From assembly GCF_030646165.1 (NCBI RefSeq), contig NZ_JAUTDO010000008.1, forward strand, positions 1 through 64,000: 64,000 nt of DNA, in the 5' to 3' direction. The DNA is from Conexibacter sp. CPCC 206217. Lineage in GTDB: Bacteria > Actinomycetota > Thermoleophilia > Solirubrobacterales > Solirubrobacteraceae. The notes beneath the pieces were generated by a model, which had not been told where the DNA came from, did not search any database, and worked only from the letters and a program-made list of their open reading frames with translations. The number at the start of each line of letters is the position of its first letter. Positions within the stretch are counted from its first letter, which is position 1. A program made the translations under genes and the position numbers. Shown piece by piece: positions 8,378 to 15,957 of this stretch.

Positions 8378-8408
8378 GCCACAACTATGGCGGGTCGCGC
8401 CCGCCGCC

Positions 8409-8822
8409 TCAGATTCCGAGGCGGCGGTACTCGATCGCCGGGCAGCGATCCATCACGACCGTCAGGCCGGCGGCGCGGCCGCGGGCGGCGGCCAGCTCGT
8501 CGATCACGTCGAGTTGCAGCCATGCGGTTCTGGCGCCTATCGCGACCGCCTCGTCGACGTGGACACCGGCCTCCTCGGAGCGGCGGAAGACGTCGACGAC
8601 GTCGATCTCGACCTGCTCGCGCGCGTCGGCCAGCGTCGGGTAGGCGCGCTCGCCGAGGATCTCCAGCGCGGCCGGGTTGATCGGCACGATCCGGTTGCCG
8701 CGCGACTGCAGCAGCGCGGCGATCCGGTGGCTGTCGCGCGAGGCGCGCGGCGAGCAGCCGACGACCGCCCACGTGCGCGGGCTCGACAGCAGTTCGCGGA
8801 TCGTCTCGTCAGGCGGGTTCAT
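8409..8822 (-). CDS. CoA-binding domain protein (YccU-like)
   Basis: 137 residues, full length for the small succinyl-CoA-synthetase-like CoA-binding Rossmann proteins. RTWAVVGCSPRASRDSHRIAALLQSRG carries the nucleotide-binding glycine turn, and VEIDVVDVFRRSEE and ARTAWLQLDVID are typical of the family. Start ATG 8822, overlapping the upstream gene's stop as ATGA, with an AGGAGG 12 nt before it. A soluble CoA- or nucleotide-binding protein; biological role unknown even in well-studied homologues. Confidence 0.85.
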   Translation of the reverse strand: MNPPDETIRELLSSPRTWAVVGCSPRASRDSHRIAALLQSRGNRIVPINPAALEILGERAYPTLADAREQVEIDVVDVFRRSEEAGVHVDEAVAIGARTAWLQLDVIDELAAARGRAAGLTVVMDRCPAIEYRRLGI

Positions 8823-9337
8823 CTGTCGCCGCTGCCTCCTGGTGCTCTGCCATCGGGTGTTCTGCCGCCGTGCGCTCTGCCGCCCGGCGCGAGCTGGCGC
8901 AGCTTCTGCGCGCCGGCGACCGCATGCTGCGCGCCGTCTCTGGCGTGCGTGGTGACGCGATCCGCCCCGCCGCGCGCCCGTGCCACGGTCGCGCCGACCC
9001 AGCGGCGGGCTCTGCGCGACGGCAGGTCGTCCGGGCGCGTCAGGTCTCTGCGCGCATGCGCTCTCAGCTTCGCGGCGAGGTCGCCTTCGACGGGTGGATA
9101 GGAGGAGACCGGCTCGCCGTCCTTCCAGACGATCACGTGCCTCGCACCGTCGACGATCGCGGCGCTGAACATCCCGTCGATCTGGTCCGCCTCGCCGATC
9201 GCGACCTGACGGTGTCTGACGCGCTCCAGCCAGACGAGGAAGAGGGCGATCGCTCTCGGCCCGGCCGTCGCGAGCAGCCACGCGCGAAAGCGCTTGTTGC
9301 GCAGCAACCGCCACAGCCACACGAGCCAGGGACCCAT
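8819..9337 (-). CDS. Hypothetical protein with N-terminal hydrophobic helix
   Basis: 172 residues; I do not recognise the family. The N-terminus (about 2-38, WLVWLWRLLRNKRFRAWLL and AIALFLVWLERV) is hydrophobic and basic and could sit on or in the membrane. A small strand-rich middle follows (SAAIVDGARHVIVWKDGEPVSS), then a basic helix, then a Gly/Arg-rich disordered tail. It is translationally coupled (ATGA) to the CoA-binding gene downstream, which suggests shared expression. The ATG at 9337 was kept for lack of a better start. Confidence 0.6.
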   Translation of the reverse strand: MGPWLVWLWRLLRNKRFRAWLLATAGPRAIALFLVWLERVRHRQVAIGEADQIDGMFSAAIVDGARHVIVWKDGEPVSSYPPVEGDLAAKLRAHARRDLTRPDDLPSRRARRWVGATVARARGGADRVTTHARDGAQHAVAGAQKLRQLAPGGRAHGGRTPDGRAPGGSGDR

Positions 9338-9474
9338 TGCCGTCCAAGGTACCCGGAAGCGGGGCGGAGCAGCAGCGAGCGCTCCCCGGCGTGCGCCGAG
9401 CGCGCCCCGCTACCCGCGCCGTGCGCGCGCGTTCTTCCACGGGGCTGCCGATTCGCGTGGCATCATCGGAGGCA

Positions 9475-9885
9475 ATGCAGACCGAACCGCTCGATTCCGA
9501 CGTCGTCGACGCGCTCATCGCGGAGCTCGCCGACCCGGCCGTCCTGGCTCGCCTGGTGCGGCTCTATCTCGACAAGCTCGGGGACCGCCTGGAGGAGGTC
9601 GTCAACGCCGAGGACGCCGCTGCGCTGACGGCGGCGGCGCACTCGCTGAAGGCCGCCAGCGCGACCTTCGGCGCGGTGCTCGTGGCGGACGTCGCGACGC
9701 AGCTGGAGGAGCTGGGCGAGCGAGGCGAAGAGGCCCCGGCGCCGCTGCTCGACGGGCTGCTGGAAGCGGCCGAGGACGCGCGCAGAGCGTTGGAGCAGAT
9801 CGTCGCCGACGCGGAGGCCGAAGCCGACGTCGAGGCCGACAACGACGTCGACGAGGGGTCCGGCGGCGCGGTCAGAGAAGGCTAG
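9475..9885 (+). CDS. HPt (histidine phosphotransfer) domain protein
   Basis: 136 residues, cytoplasmic. Residues 1-105 form the HPt four-helix bundle; AHSLKAASATFGA carries the phospho-accepting H56 with the conserved K and S/G that follow. It would relay phosphate between a hybrid kinase and a response regulator. Residues 107-136 are an acidic tail. No kinase or receiver lies nearby, so it is an orphan relay protein. Start ATG 9475: GGAGG is only 2 nt away, and a CATCAT hexamer 8 nt upstream suggests a leaderless start instead. The frame extends further upstream without homology. Confidence 0.85.
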   Translation: MQTEPLDSDVVDALIAELADPAVLARLVRLYLDKLGDRLEEVVNAEDAAALTAAAHSLKAASATFGAVLVADVATQLEELGERGEEAPAPLLDGLLEAAEDARRALEQIVADAEAEADVEADNDVDEGSGGAVREG

Positions 9886-9934
9886 GCGCAGCGGGCGCGC
9901 CCGGCTGATGCCAGTGCGCCCGGCGGCAGCCGCG

Positions 9935-10477
9935 CTACGCGTCCGCGTCCGCCATCTCGAGCAGCTTCGCGACCGTTCTCCAGTTGCGGGCGGTCGCTCT
10001 GACGCCGAGGCGCTTCTCGCTCAGCGCCTTGAACAGCGGCGAGTCGGTGATGCCCTCGGGCGTCCAGACGTACAGCTCGCGGCCGATCAGCTCGAACCGC
10101 TCCGGCTCGTGCGCGACCTCGTCGATCTCCGCGACGACGGCGGGATCGGGTGCGGCGGACAGGAACACGACATGGTGGCGCTTGTCGACGGTCGCGACCT
10201 CGCCGAGCGGGTTGGCCGCGACGACCGCCGCCAGCTCGTCGCGCGTGCGGATCGTGATCAGCACCTCGAAGCCGAACTGCTCGACGATCCCCGCCTCGAT
10301 CTCGCGCGCGATCGTTCTGGCCGCTCTTCTGGGCCCGCTGAAGACGACGTTGCCGCTCTGCACGTAGGTCTTCACGTCGCTGAAGCCGAGCCGCTCCATC
10401 AGCGCGCGCAGGTCGGCCATCGGCACCTTCTTGTTGCCGCCGACGTTGATCCCTCTCAGGAGCGCGATCGTCCTCAT
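9935..10477 (-). CDS. DUF1697 family protein
   Basis: 180 residues, matching DUF1697 from its first residue: MRTIALLRGINVGGNKKVPM, VKTYVQSGNVVFSG, HVVFLSAAPD, ELYVWTPEGITDSPLF and a C-terminal ATARNWRTVAKLLEMA. The family is widespread and cytosolic with no known reaction. Start ATG 10477 overlaps the stop of the LLM oxidoreductase (ATGA), so both are one transcription unit. Confidence 0.9.
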   Translation of the reverse strand: MRTIALLRGINVGGNKKVPMADLRALMERLGFSDVKTYVQSGNVVFSGPRRAARTIAREIEAGIVEQFGFEVLITIRTRDELAAVVAANPLGEVATVDKRHHVVFLSAAPDPAVVAEIDEVAHEPERFELIGRELYVWTPEGITDSPLFKALSEKRLGVRATARNWRTVAKLLEMADADA

Positions 10478-11322
10478 GCCGGCGGCCCGCCCGCGATCCG
10501 CTCGCGCATCTGCTCGAGGCTGCCGCGAAACCAGCCGAGCTTCTCGATCCACCACGTCAGGCCGGCCGCCTCGTAGGGCGCCACGAGCGCGGGGCCGGGC
10601 CCGGCGGAGACGCCCTCCAGCACGACGTCGAACGGCCCGCCGCGCGCGGCGGCGGTGCGCTCCGCGTGCACGAACGCGACGACCTCGGCGAGCTGCTCGG
10701 GCGTCGGCGTCGCGTCGCGGGCGACGTCGGCGAAGGTCGGGAAGACGCCGTCCCAGCGCGCGGCGCGGCGCATCGGCCGCGGCGCGGGCCAGCCGCCGGC
10801 GACCCAGATCGGCGGGCGCGGGCGCTGGACGGGGCGGGGGAGGAAGCCGGTCGTCCGCACCTGCTCGTGGGCGCCGCTGAAGCTGTACGGCGCGCCGCCG
10901 AAGAGTCCGGCGACGATCTCCAGCCCCTCGTCGAGCTTCTGCGCGCGCACCTTCGCGTCGGGGTCCTCGCCGAAGGCCGCGAACTCCTGCTCGCCCTGCG
11001 ATCCCAGCCCGGCGCCGATCACCAGCCGCCCGCCCGACAGCACGTCGAGCGTCGCCAGCTCGCGCGCGAGCTTCGTCGGGCGCCGCCGTGCGAACGCGCT
11101 GACGAGCACGCCGAGGCGGATCCGCGTCGTGTCGGCGGCGATCGCGGCGACCGTCATGTACGGGTCGGCGACGGGCCAGCCGGGCTCGCGGTAGGCGACG
11201 TGATCCCACACGAACGCGCCGTCCCAGCCGGCCGCCTCGGCCTCGCGCGCGAGCTGCACGAGCAGCAGCGGATCGCCGTAGTCGCCGATGTTGGGGAGGC
11301 CGACTGCGAAGTGGAGCGGCAT
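10474..11322 (-). CDS. LLM-class flavin/F420-dependent oxidoreductase
   Basis: 282 residues of the luciferase-like TIM barrel: FAVGLPNIGDYGDPLLLVQLAREAEAAGWDGAFVWDHV, IAADTTRIRLGVLVSAFARRRP, LSGGRLVIGAGLGSQGEQEF and RPPIWVAGGWPAPRPMRRAARWDGVFP (given here in parts). The GxGxG-like strand and 'A-RWDG' are typical of F420-dependent actinobacterial members. TAGCCT (11330-11335) lies 7 nt before the ATG and no ribosome-binding site is seen, so the mRNA is probably leaderless. Followed by a coupled DUF1697 gene. Substrate unknown. Confidence 0.9.
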   Translation of the reverse strand: MPLHFAVGLPNIGDYGDPLLLVQLAREAEAAGWDGAFVWDHVAYREPGWPVADPYMTVAAIAADTTRIRLGVLVSAFARRRPTKLARELATLDVLSGGRLVIGAGLGSQGEQEFAAFGEDPDAKVRAQKLDEGLEIVAGLFGGAPYSFSGAHEQVRTTGFLPRPVQRPRPPIWVAGGWPAPRPMRRAARWDGVFPTFADVARDATPTPEQLAEVVAFVHAERTAAARGGPFDVVLEGVSAGPGPALVAPYEAAGLTWWIEKLGWFRGSLEQMRERIAGGPPA

Positions 11323-11367
11323 CGGCGGGAGGCTAGCGTTCCGTGCGGGCGCCGCGCCGCCGACGGC

Positions 11368-12906
11368 TCAGCCGCCGCGCGGCTTCACCGCACGCGAGGC
11401 GCGCAGCGCTCTGCCGTCGGGCCCCACCGCGCGCACGGCGACGAAGCGGGCCTTCGTCCTCACTCTCAGCGCGGTCTCGAAGCCGGTGCGTCGCAGCGGC
11501 CGGCCGATCGGGCGCAGCCTGCCCGGTCTCGGCCCTGCGAGCACGCGCCAGCGGCGCACGAGCGTCGCGCCGTTCCAGCTCGCCCAGACCGTCGTTCTGC
11601 GCCCGTCGCGGTGTCGTCTGGCCGCGATCGCGGGACGGTCGAGCGGGCGGCCGCGCCAGGGGAAGCGGAACGCCTGGTAGCTGTCGGAGCCGGCCGGCAG
11701 CGCGAGGTCGAACAGCAGCCTGCCGCCGCGCGAGAACTCTGATATCCGCTCCTCGGGTCCCCAGCTGATGAAGACGTCTCTGTTCGGCAGCGTCTGCAGG
11801 TTGCCCTCGGCGCCGGCCAGCAGCCCGTCCGGGTGTCTGTACTGGCGCACGACCTTGGCCGTCATCGTGCGGCGGTTCAGGCGCAGCTGCAGGCCGCGCG
11901 ACTCCTGCGCCTTCGCGGGGGTCGCCTCGTTGTCGAACAGCGTCAGCGTCCCGTCGGGCTGGCGGCGGACGTCGTGCTGGAAGGCGAATCTGGCGCCGCG
12001 TCCGATCCGGAAGTCGCTTCTGCGCCCGCCGAGGCGCCACTCGATCCGCCCGCTCGGCCGGTCGATCTTGTAGATCGCGTGCATGTTGCGGGCGCTCACG
12101 AGCAGGTCGCCGTCGCGGTCGACGTCTATCGCGTTGACGTGGAAGTAGTCGTGCGGCTTGCCGTCCTTGGGGGCCGTCATGCCCTCGGTGACGGGCACGT
12201 GGTCGGCGCTGCGCCACTCCCACACGAGTCTTCCGCTGGCGACGTCGACCTCCTGGATGCGCGACTCGACGATCGTCCCGTCCCTCGGCCCGCCGACCTT
12301 CGAGAGGTCGGCTCTTCTCTCGATGTAGAGGGTCATCAACGCGGTGCCGCGGTCGGTCAGCTGGAAGTCGTGGTGGTCGGGCAGTTCGCTGGCGACCGAG
12401 CGCACGCGCGCGATCTCTCTGTAGTGGGTGTCCATCACGACGTACTCGCCGTGGCCGTGGCCGAGGTGCGTGTTGCCCTCCCACCAGGTCAGCACCGGTC
12501 TGCCGCGGTACTGCTGCACCTTGAAGGCGGTCGCGGTCTTGTCGCCGCCGACGGCGTGGAACCAGACCGGCCGCCCGCGGTTGTCGACGATCATCGGCCC
12601 GTCCTGCCCGGGGCCGCGCTTGACCGCGAGGAATATGAAGCCGGGCGCGACGCCGGGGGCCGCCGGGGTGGCGACCGTGAGCGCGTCGGGGTCGAGCAGC
12701 GGCCGCGAGTGGAACGCCTTGATCGACTCGATGCCGGCCAGTTCCGGCTCGGCCGGCGGCGTCAGCAGCTCCCACGCCGCCGCGCCCACGGCGACGAGCA
12801 CGAGCGCCCCGAGCGCGACCGCCACGCGCTTGCGCCCGGTGCGCCTGCGCCCGCGCGTGCGCGGCGGCGGAGGCGGCGGCAGCGTCGGCGTCTGGGTCCC
12901 TTGCAT
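11368..12906 (-). CDS. Arylsulfotransferase (ASST)-like membrane-anchored protein
   Basis: 512 residues. A Pro-rich, Arg-rich cytoplasmic start, a membrane helix (about 27-46), then a large extracellular beta-propeller-like domain of the ASST family (Arylsulfotran_2 type): PVWFHAVGGDKTATAFKVQ, WWEGNTHLGHGHGEYVVMD, ASELPDHHDFQLTDRGTAL, DVDRDGDLLVSARNMHAIYKID, FAFQHDVRRQPDGTLTLFDN. Histidines in HLGHGHG, DHHD and QHD are where ASST enzymes place catalytic residues. A basic beta tail (last about 60 residues) closes it. True sulfotransferase activity is unproven for these actinobacterial homologues. Divergent from the MFS/TetR pair. Confidence 0.85.
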   Translation of the reverse strand: MQGTQTPTLPPPPPPRTRGRRRTGRKRVAVALGALVLVAVGAAAWELLTPPAEPELAGIESIKAFHSRPLLDPDALTVATPAAPGVAPGFIFLAVKRGPGQDGPMIVDNRGRPVWFHAVGGDKTATAFKVQQYRGRPVLTWWEGNTHLGHGHGEYVVMDTHYREIARVRSVASELPDHHDFQLTDRGTALMTLYIERRADLSKVGGPRDGTIVESRIQEVDVASGRLVWEWRSADHVPVTEGMTAPKDGKPHDYFHVNAIDVDRDGDLLVSARNMHAIYKIDRPSGRIEWRLGGRRSDFRIGRGARFAFQHDVRRQPDGTLTLFDNEATPAKAQESRGLQLRLNRRTMTAKVVRQYRHPDGLLAGAEGNLQTLPNRDVFISWGPEERISEFSRGGRLLFDLALPAGSDSYQAFRFPWRGRPLDRPAIAARRHRDGRRTTVWASWNGATLVRRWRVLAGPRPGRLRPIGRPLRRTGFETALRVRTKARFVAVRAVGPDGRALRASRAVKPRGG

Positions 12907-12972
12907 CGCGCGCCTAGTCTCGCCGCTGTGGTTAAGGGGAGTGTGAGAAGCGTATGGACCGTGGCGACGCTG

Positions 12973-13012
12973 CTAAGGTCATCAAGTGATGTCTTCGTTT
13001 GATGACTTAGGT
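12973..13012 (+). promoter_or_regulatory. Palindromic operator/promoter of the MFS-TetR pair
   Basis: Inverted repeat: left arm 12973-12985 and right arm TTGATGACTTAG (12999-13010) pair over 12 bp with one bulged G. Inside the left side lies a smaller perfect dyad, CATCA-AG-TGATG. The right arm covers a -10-like TTAGGT (13007-13012), 8 nt before the MFS start. Typical layout for repression by the TetR protein encoded downstream. Confidence 0.65.
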
Positions 13013-13020
13013 CAGGCCGG

Positions 13021-14520
13021 ATGATCGCGGCACTCGTCTTCGCCGGACTGACCGTCTCGGTGATGTCGACGCTCGGGACGCCGCTGATCCCGACGATCGC
13101 CGCCGCGCAGGGCGTGTCGCTGGAGACCGCGCAATGGATGCTGACCGTCACGCTGCTCGTCGGAGCGATCGCGACCCCGGTCCTCGGCCGGCTCGGCGAC
13201 GGGCCGCAGCGGCGCCGCGTGCTGCTGTTCACGCTCGCCGCCTCGCTCGTCGGCTCGGTCGTCGCCGCGACCTCCGCGCACTTCCCGCAGCTGCTGCTCG
13301 GCCGCGCGCTGCAGGGGATCGGCTATGGCACGGTCCCGCTCGCGATCGCGCTCGTGCGCGAGCACACGGGCGGGGAGCGCCAGCGCTCCGGGATCGCGAC
13401 GTTGTCGATCACCGTCGCCGTCGGCGCCGGGCTCGGCTTCCCCGTCACCGGCCTGATCGCCCAGGTGCTCGACTTCCACGCCGCCTTCTGGTTCGGCGCG
13501 ATCTTCGCCGCGGGCGCGCTGCTCGCCGTCCACCTCGCCGTGCCGCGCGCGCCCGGCCGCGCGAGGGCGGTGACGCTCGACGTCCCGGGCGCGCTGCTGC
13601 TGGCGACCGGCCTCGCGGCGCTGCTGCTCGGCATCAGCCAGGGCGAGACGCTCGGCTGGGGCTCCGCCACCGTCGTCGGCCTGTTCGCCGCCGCCGCGAT
13701 CCTGCTCGCCACGTGGGCGCGCGTCGAGTTGCGCCGCGAGGCGCCGCTCGTCGACCTGCGGCTCGTCTCCCAGCGCGCGATCCTCGGCGCGAACGTCGCC
13801 GCGCTGCTGCTGGCGATGGGCATGTACATCGTGATGTCGCTCGTCAACCGCCTGATGCAGACGCCGACCGCGACCGGCTACGGCTTCGGCGCCTCGCTCG
13901 TCACGACCGGCCTGATGCTGCTGCCGCTGTCGCTCGGCAGCCTCGTCTCGCAGCAGATCACCCGCCGCGTGATCGCCCGCTACGGGATCCGCATCGTGCT
14001 CCCCGCCGGCGCGCTGATCGTCGCCGCGACGCTGCTGTGGCTCGCGCTCGCGCACGACCACCTGTGGGAGATAGCGGTCTCGACGGCGCTGCTCGGGGTC
14101 GGGGTCGGCTGCTCGTTCGCCGCGATGCCGGCGCTGATCGTCGCGAGCGTGCCGGGCGAGCGGACCGGCAGCGCGACGAGCCTCAACCAGGTCCTGCGCA
14201 GCATCGGCGGCGCGCTCGGCAGCGCCGTCGGCGTCGCGATCCTGTCCGCGCACCATCCCGCCGGGCTGGTCTTCCCGCTGGAGGACGGCTACACCGTCGC
14301 GTTCCTCGCCGGCGCCGTCATCTGCGTCGTCACCGCGCTGGTCACCGTCGCGCTCGCGCCGCGCCGCGCGGTCGCCGACGAGGCCGCGATCGAGGTCCGC
14401 GACGTGCGCGAGCAGCTCGTGATGGAAGAGGCCGCCGTCGGCGCCGGGATCGGGCCGAGCGTGTTCGACGGGGAGCAGCCGGCGCTGCCGGGAGCGGTCG
14501 CGAGGGTGGGGGCGTCGTGA
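13021..14520 (+). CDS. MFS drug/solute efflux transporter (DHA type)
   Basis: 499 residues with about 13-14 membrane helices. The A-motif loop between helices 2 and 3 reads GRLGDGPQRRRVLLF; motif C-like GAGLGFPVTGLIAQ is in helix 5; RTGSATSLNQVLRSIGGALGSAVG matches the EmrB/QacA-like C-terminal half. Proton-driven efflux is expected. It begins directly in helix 1 at ATG 13021 with no ribosome-binding site and ends in a GTGA overlap with the TetR gene. A 45-residue soluble C-terminal tail follows the last helix. Probably induced when the TetR partner binds the exported drug. Confidence 0.9.
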   Translation: MIAALVFAGLTVSVMSTLGTPLIPTIAAAQGVSLETAQWMLTVTLLVGAIATPVLGRLGDGPQRRRVLLFTLAASLVGSVVAATSAHFPQLLLGRALQGIGYGTVPLAIALVREHTGGERQRSGIATLSITVAVGAGLGFPVTGLIAQVLDFHAAFWFGAIFAAGALLAVHLAVPRAPGRARAVTLDVPGALLLATGLAALLLGISQGETLGWGSATVVGLFAAAAILLATWARVELRREAPLVDLRLVSQRAILGANVAALLLAMGMYIVMSLVNRLMQTPTATGYGFGASLVTTGLMLLPLSLGSLVSQQITRRVIARYGIRIVLPAGALIVAATLLWLALAHDHLWEIAVSTALLGVGVGCSFAAMPALIVASVPGERTGSATSLNQVLRSIGGALGSAVGVAILSAHHPAGLVFPLEDGYTVAFLAGAVICVVTALVTVALAPRRAVADEAAIEVRDVREQLVMEEAAVGAGIGPSVFDGEQPALPGAVARVGAS

Positions 14521-15245
14521 GCGCGGCGGGCGCGAGGGGCGGCGCGGAGGGCGCGGCGGGCGCGAGGAACGGCGCGAAGGGCGCGGCGGACGCGAAGGGC
14601 GCCGCCGATCCCAAGCCCGTCCGCAAGCGCGACGCCGAGGCGACGCGGCGGGCGCTGATCGACGCGGCCGGGTCGCTCTTCGACGAGCGCGGCTACGAGC
14701 GCGCGACGACGCGCGAGATCGGGGAGCGCGCCGGTGTCGACCCCGCCCTGATCGCGCGCTACTTCGGCTCCAAGGAGGCGCTCTACCTCGCGGTCCTCGC
14801 CGGCGAGGAGCGAATCGCACGCATCCAGCCGGCCGTCGCCGACCTGCACGCGATCGCGGAGCGGATCATCGGGCGCTGGGACAGAGCCGAGGTCTCACCG
14901 GTCCGTCGCGCGCTCGCAGATCCCGCGCCCGCCGAGCACGAGCGCCGCGTGCTGCTGCGGCGGATCATGCGCCCCGGCGTGCTCGATCCCGCGAAGGAGG
15001 CCGTCGGCGACGGCGACGACGCGGCGCTGCGCGCCGAACTGCTGCTGGCGCTGCTGCTCGGCGTCACCGTCTCACGCTCCAACGGAACGCTTTCCGCGCT
15101 CTCTTCGGCGTCACGGACGGAGCTGCTGCGCCAGCTCTCGCCGCTGCTCGACGCCTTGCAAGCTGGCCCCGGCGCGTCGGGTGCGCCGGGCGGGTCTCAG
15201 GACTCGCCCGGCGCATCCGCCCCACCACCCACGTCGATCGTCTGA
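14517..15245 (+). CDS. TetR/AcrR-family repressor of the upstream MFS gene
   Basis: 242 residues from GTG 14517 (GTGA overlap with the MFS stop). The HTH is at about 40-90: TRRALIDAAGSLFDERGYERATTREIGERAGVDPALIARYFGSKEALY (in parts). The C-terminal ligand domain is of the TetR_C type. Unusually, 30 residues of Ala/Gly/Lys repeats (units like GARGGAEGAA and GAKGAADA) precede the HTH, and about 35 Pro/Ser-rich residues end the protein. Autorepression through the dyad at 12973-13012 is the natural reading. Confidence 0.88.
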   Translation: MSAAGARGGAEGAAGARNGAKGAADAKGAADPKPVRKRDAEATRRALIDAAGSLFDERGYERATTREIGERAGVDPALIARYFGSKEALYLAVLAGEERIARIQPAVADLHAIAERIIGRWDRAEVSPVRRALADPAPAEHERRVLLRRIMRPGVLDPAKEAVGDGDDAALRAELLLALLLGVTVSRSNGTLSALSSASRTELLRQLSPLLDALQAGPGASGAPGGSQDSPGASAPPPTSIV

Positions 15246-15260
15246 GACCGACCGATTCGG

Positions 15261-15866
15261 TTACCGCGGCCGCAGCCCGTCGAGCATGATCTCCATGTAG
15301 CGGCGCCAGTCGGGCACGCCCGCCTGCACCACGCTCGCGAGGCCCGCGTACAGCGGCGGCATGTCGCTCGGCTGCAGGTCCGCCCGTACGACGCCGGCGG
15401 CGCGCGCGCGCTCGACCATCGTCGTGCTCAGCTCGATCAGCTGCAGCAGCTGCTGCGGCGGCGGGCCGAGGGGGCCGTGGGCGGTGCTGGCGGCGGCGAT
15501 CGCGGCGACCGCGTCGGCGTAGCCGCGGTCGGTCAGCTGGGTCGTCGCGCACAGCTCGAACGACCGCTCGATCACGCGCCACGGGTCGGGATCGGTGCGC
15601 AGCAGCTCGTTGCCCTCCGCGATGATCCGGTCGAAGCGCTGCTCGACGATCGCGAGCGCGAGCGACTCCTTCGTCGGGAAGTGGCGATAGACGGTCCCGA
15701 CCCCGACGCCGGCACGCCGCGCGACGTCGTCCATCTGCGCGTCGCGCCCGTCCTGCGCGAACGCGTCGCGGGCCGCGTCGAGGATCTTGGCGCGGTTGCG
15801 CGCCGCGTCGGCGCGCAGAGGTTTGGCACCGGTGCCGGGCGGGGGAATGGGGGTTGGGGTTGACAA
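15261..15866 (-). CDS. TetR-family repressor, divergent from the MFS (DHA2) gene
   Basis: 201 residues. HTH at about 25-70 (NRAKILDAARDAFAQDGRDAQ, then GVGVGTVYRHFPTKESL); the ligand-binding part matches actinobacterial TetR proteins with ERSFELCATTQLTDRGYADA. The only plausible start is TTG at 15866, preceded on this strand by GGAGG about 11 nt away; it overlaps the -35 TTGACA of the divergent promoter. Its operator is the 26-bp palindrome at 15895-15920. Confidence 0.88.
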   Translation of the reverse strand: MSTPTPIPPPGTGAKPLRADAARNRAKILDAARDAFAQDGRDAQMDDVARRAGVGVGTVYRHFPTKESLALAIVEQRFDRIIAEGNELLRTDPDPWRVIERSFELCATTQLTDRGYADAVAAIAAASTAHGPLGPPPQQLLQLIELSTTMVERARAAGVVRADLQPSDMPPLYAGLASVVQAGVPDWRRYMEIMLDGLRPR

Positions 15867-15920
15867 GCGGAACCGCGCCTCCGTAACGTTCCTAAGCGGA
15901 ACCGGAGATCCGGTTCCGCT
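15860..15920 (+). promoter_or_regulatory. Promoter and 26-bp palindromic TetR operator before the DHA2 transporter
   Basis: A consensus -35 TTGACA (15860-15865), an 18-bp spacer and a -10-like TAACGT (15884-15889). A perfect palindrome, 12-bp arm AGCGGAACCGGA, 2-nt centre and its complement, covers 15895-15920. A second copy of the half-site AAGCGGAACCG lies at 15865-15875 inside the spacer, so two TetR-bound sites would block RNA polymerase. Confidence 0.8.
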
Positions 15921-15957
15921 CCCTTCTGATTCTAGCCTTCACGAGAAGGACGACACG

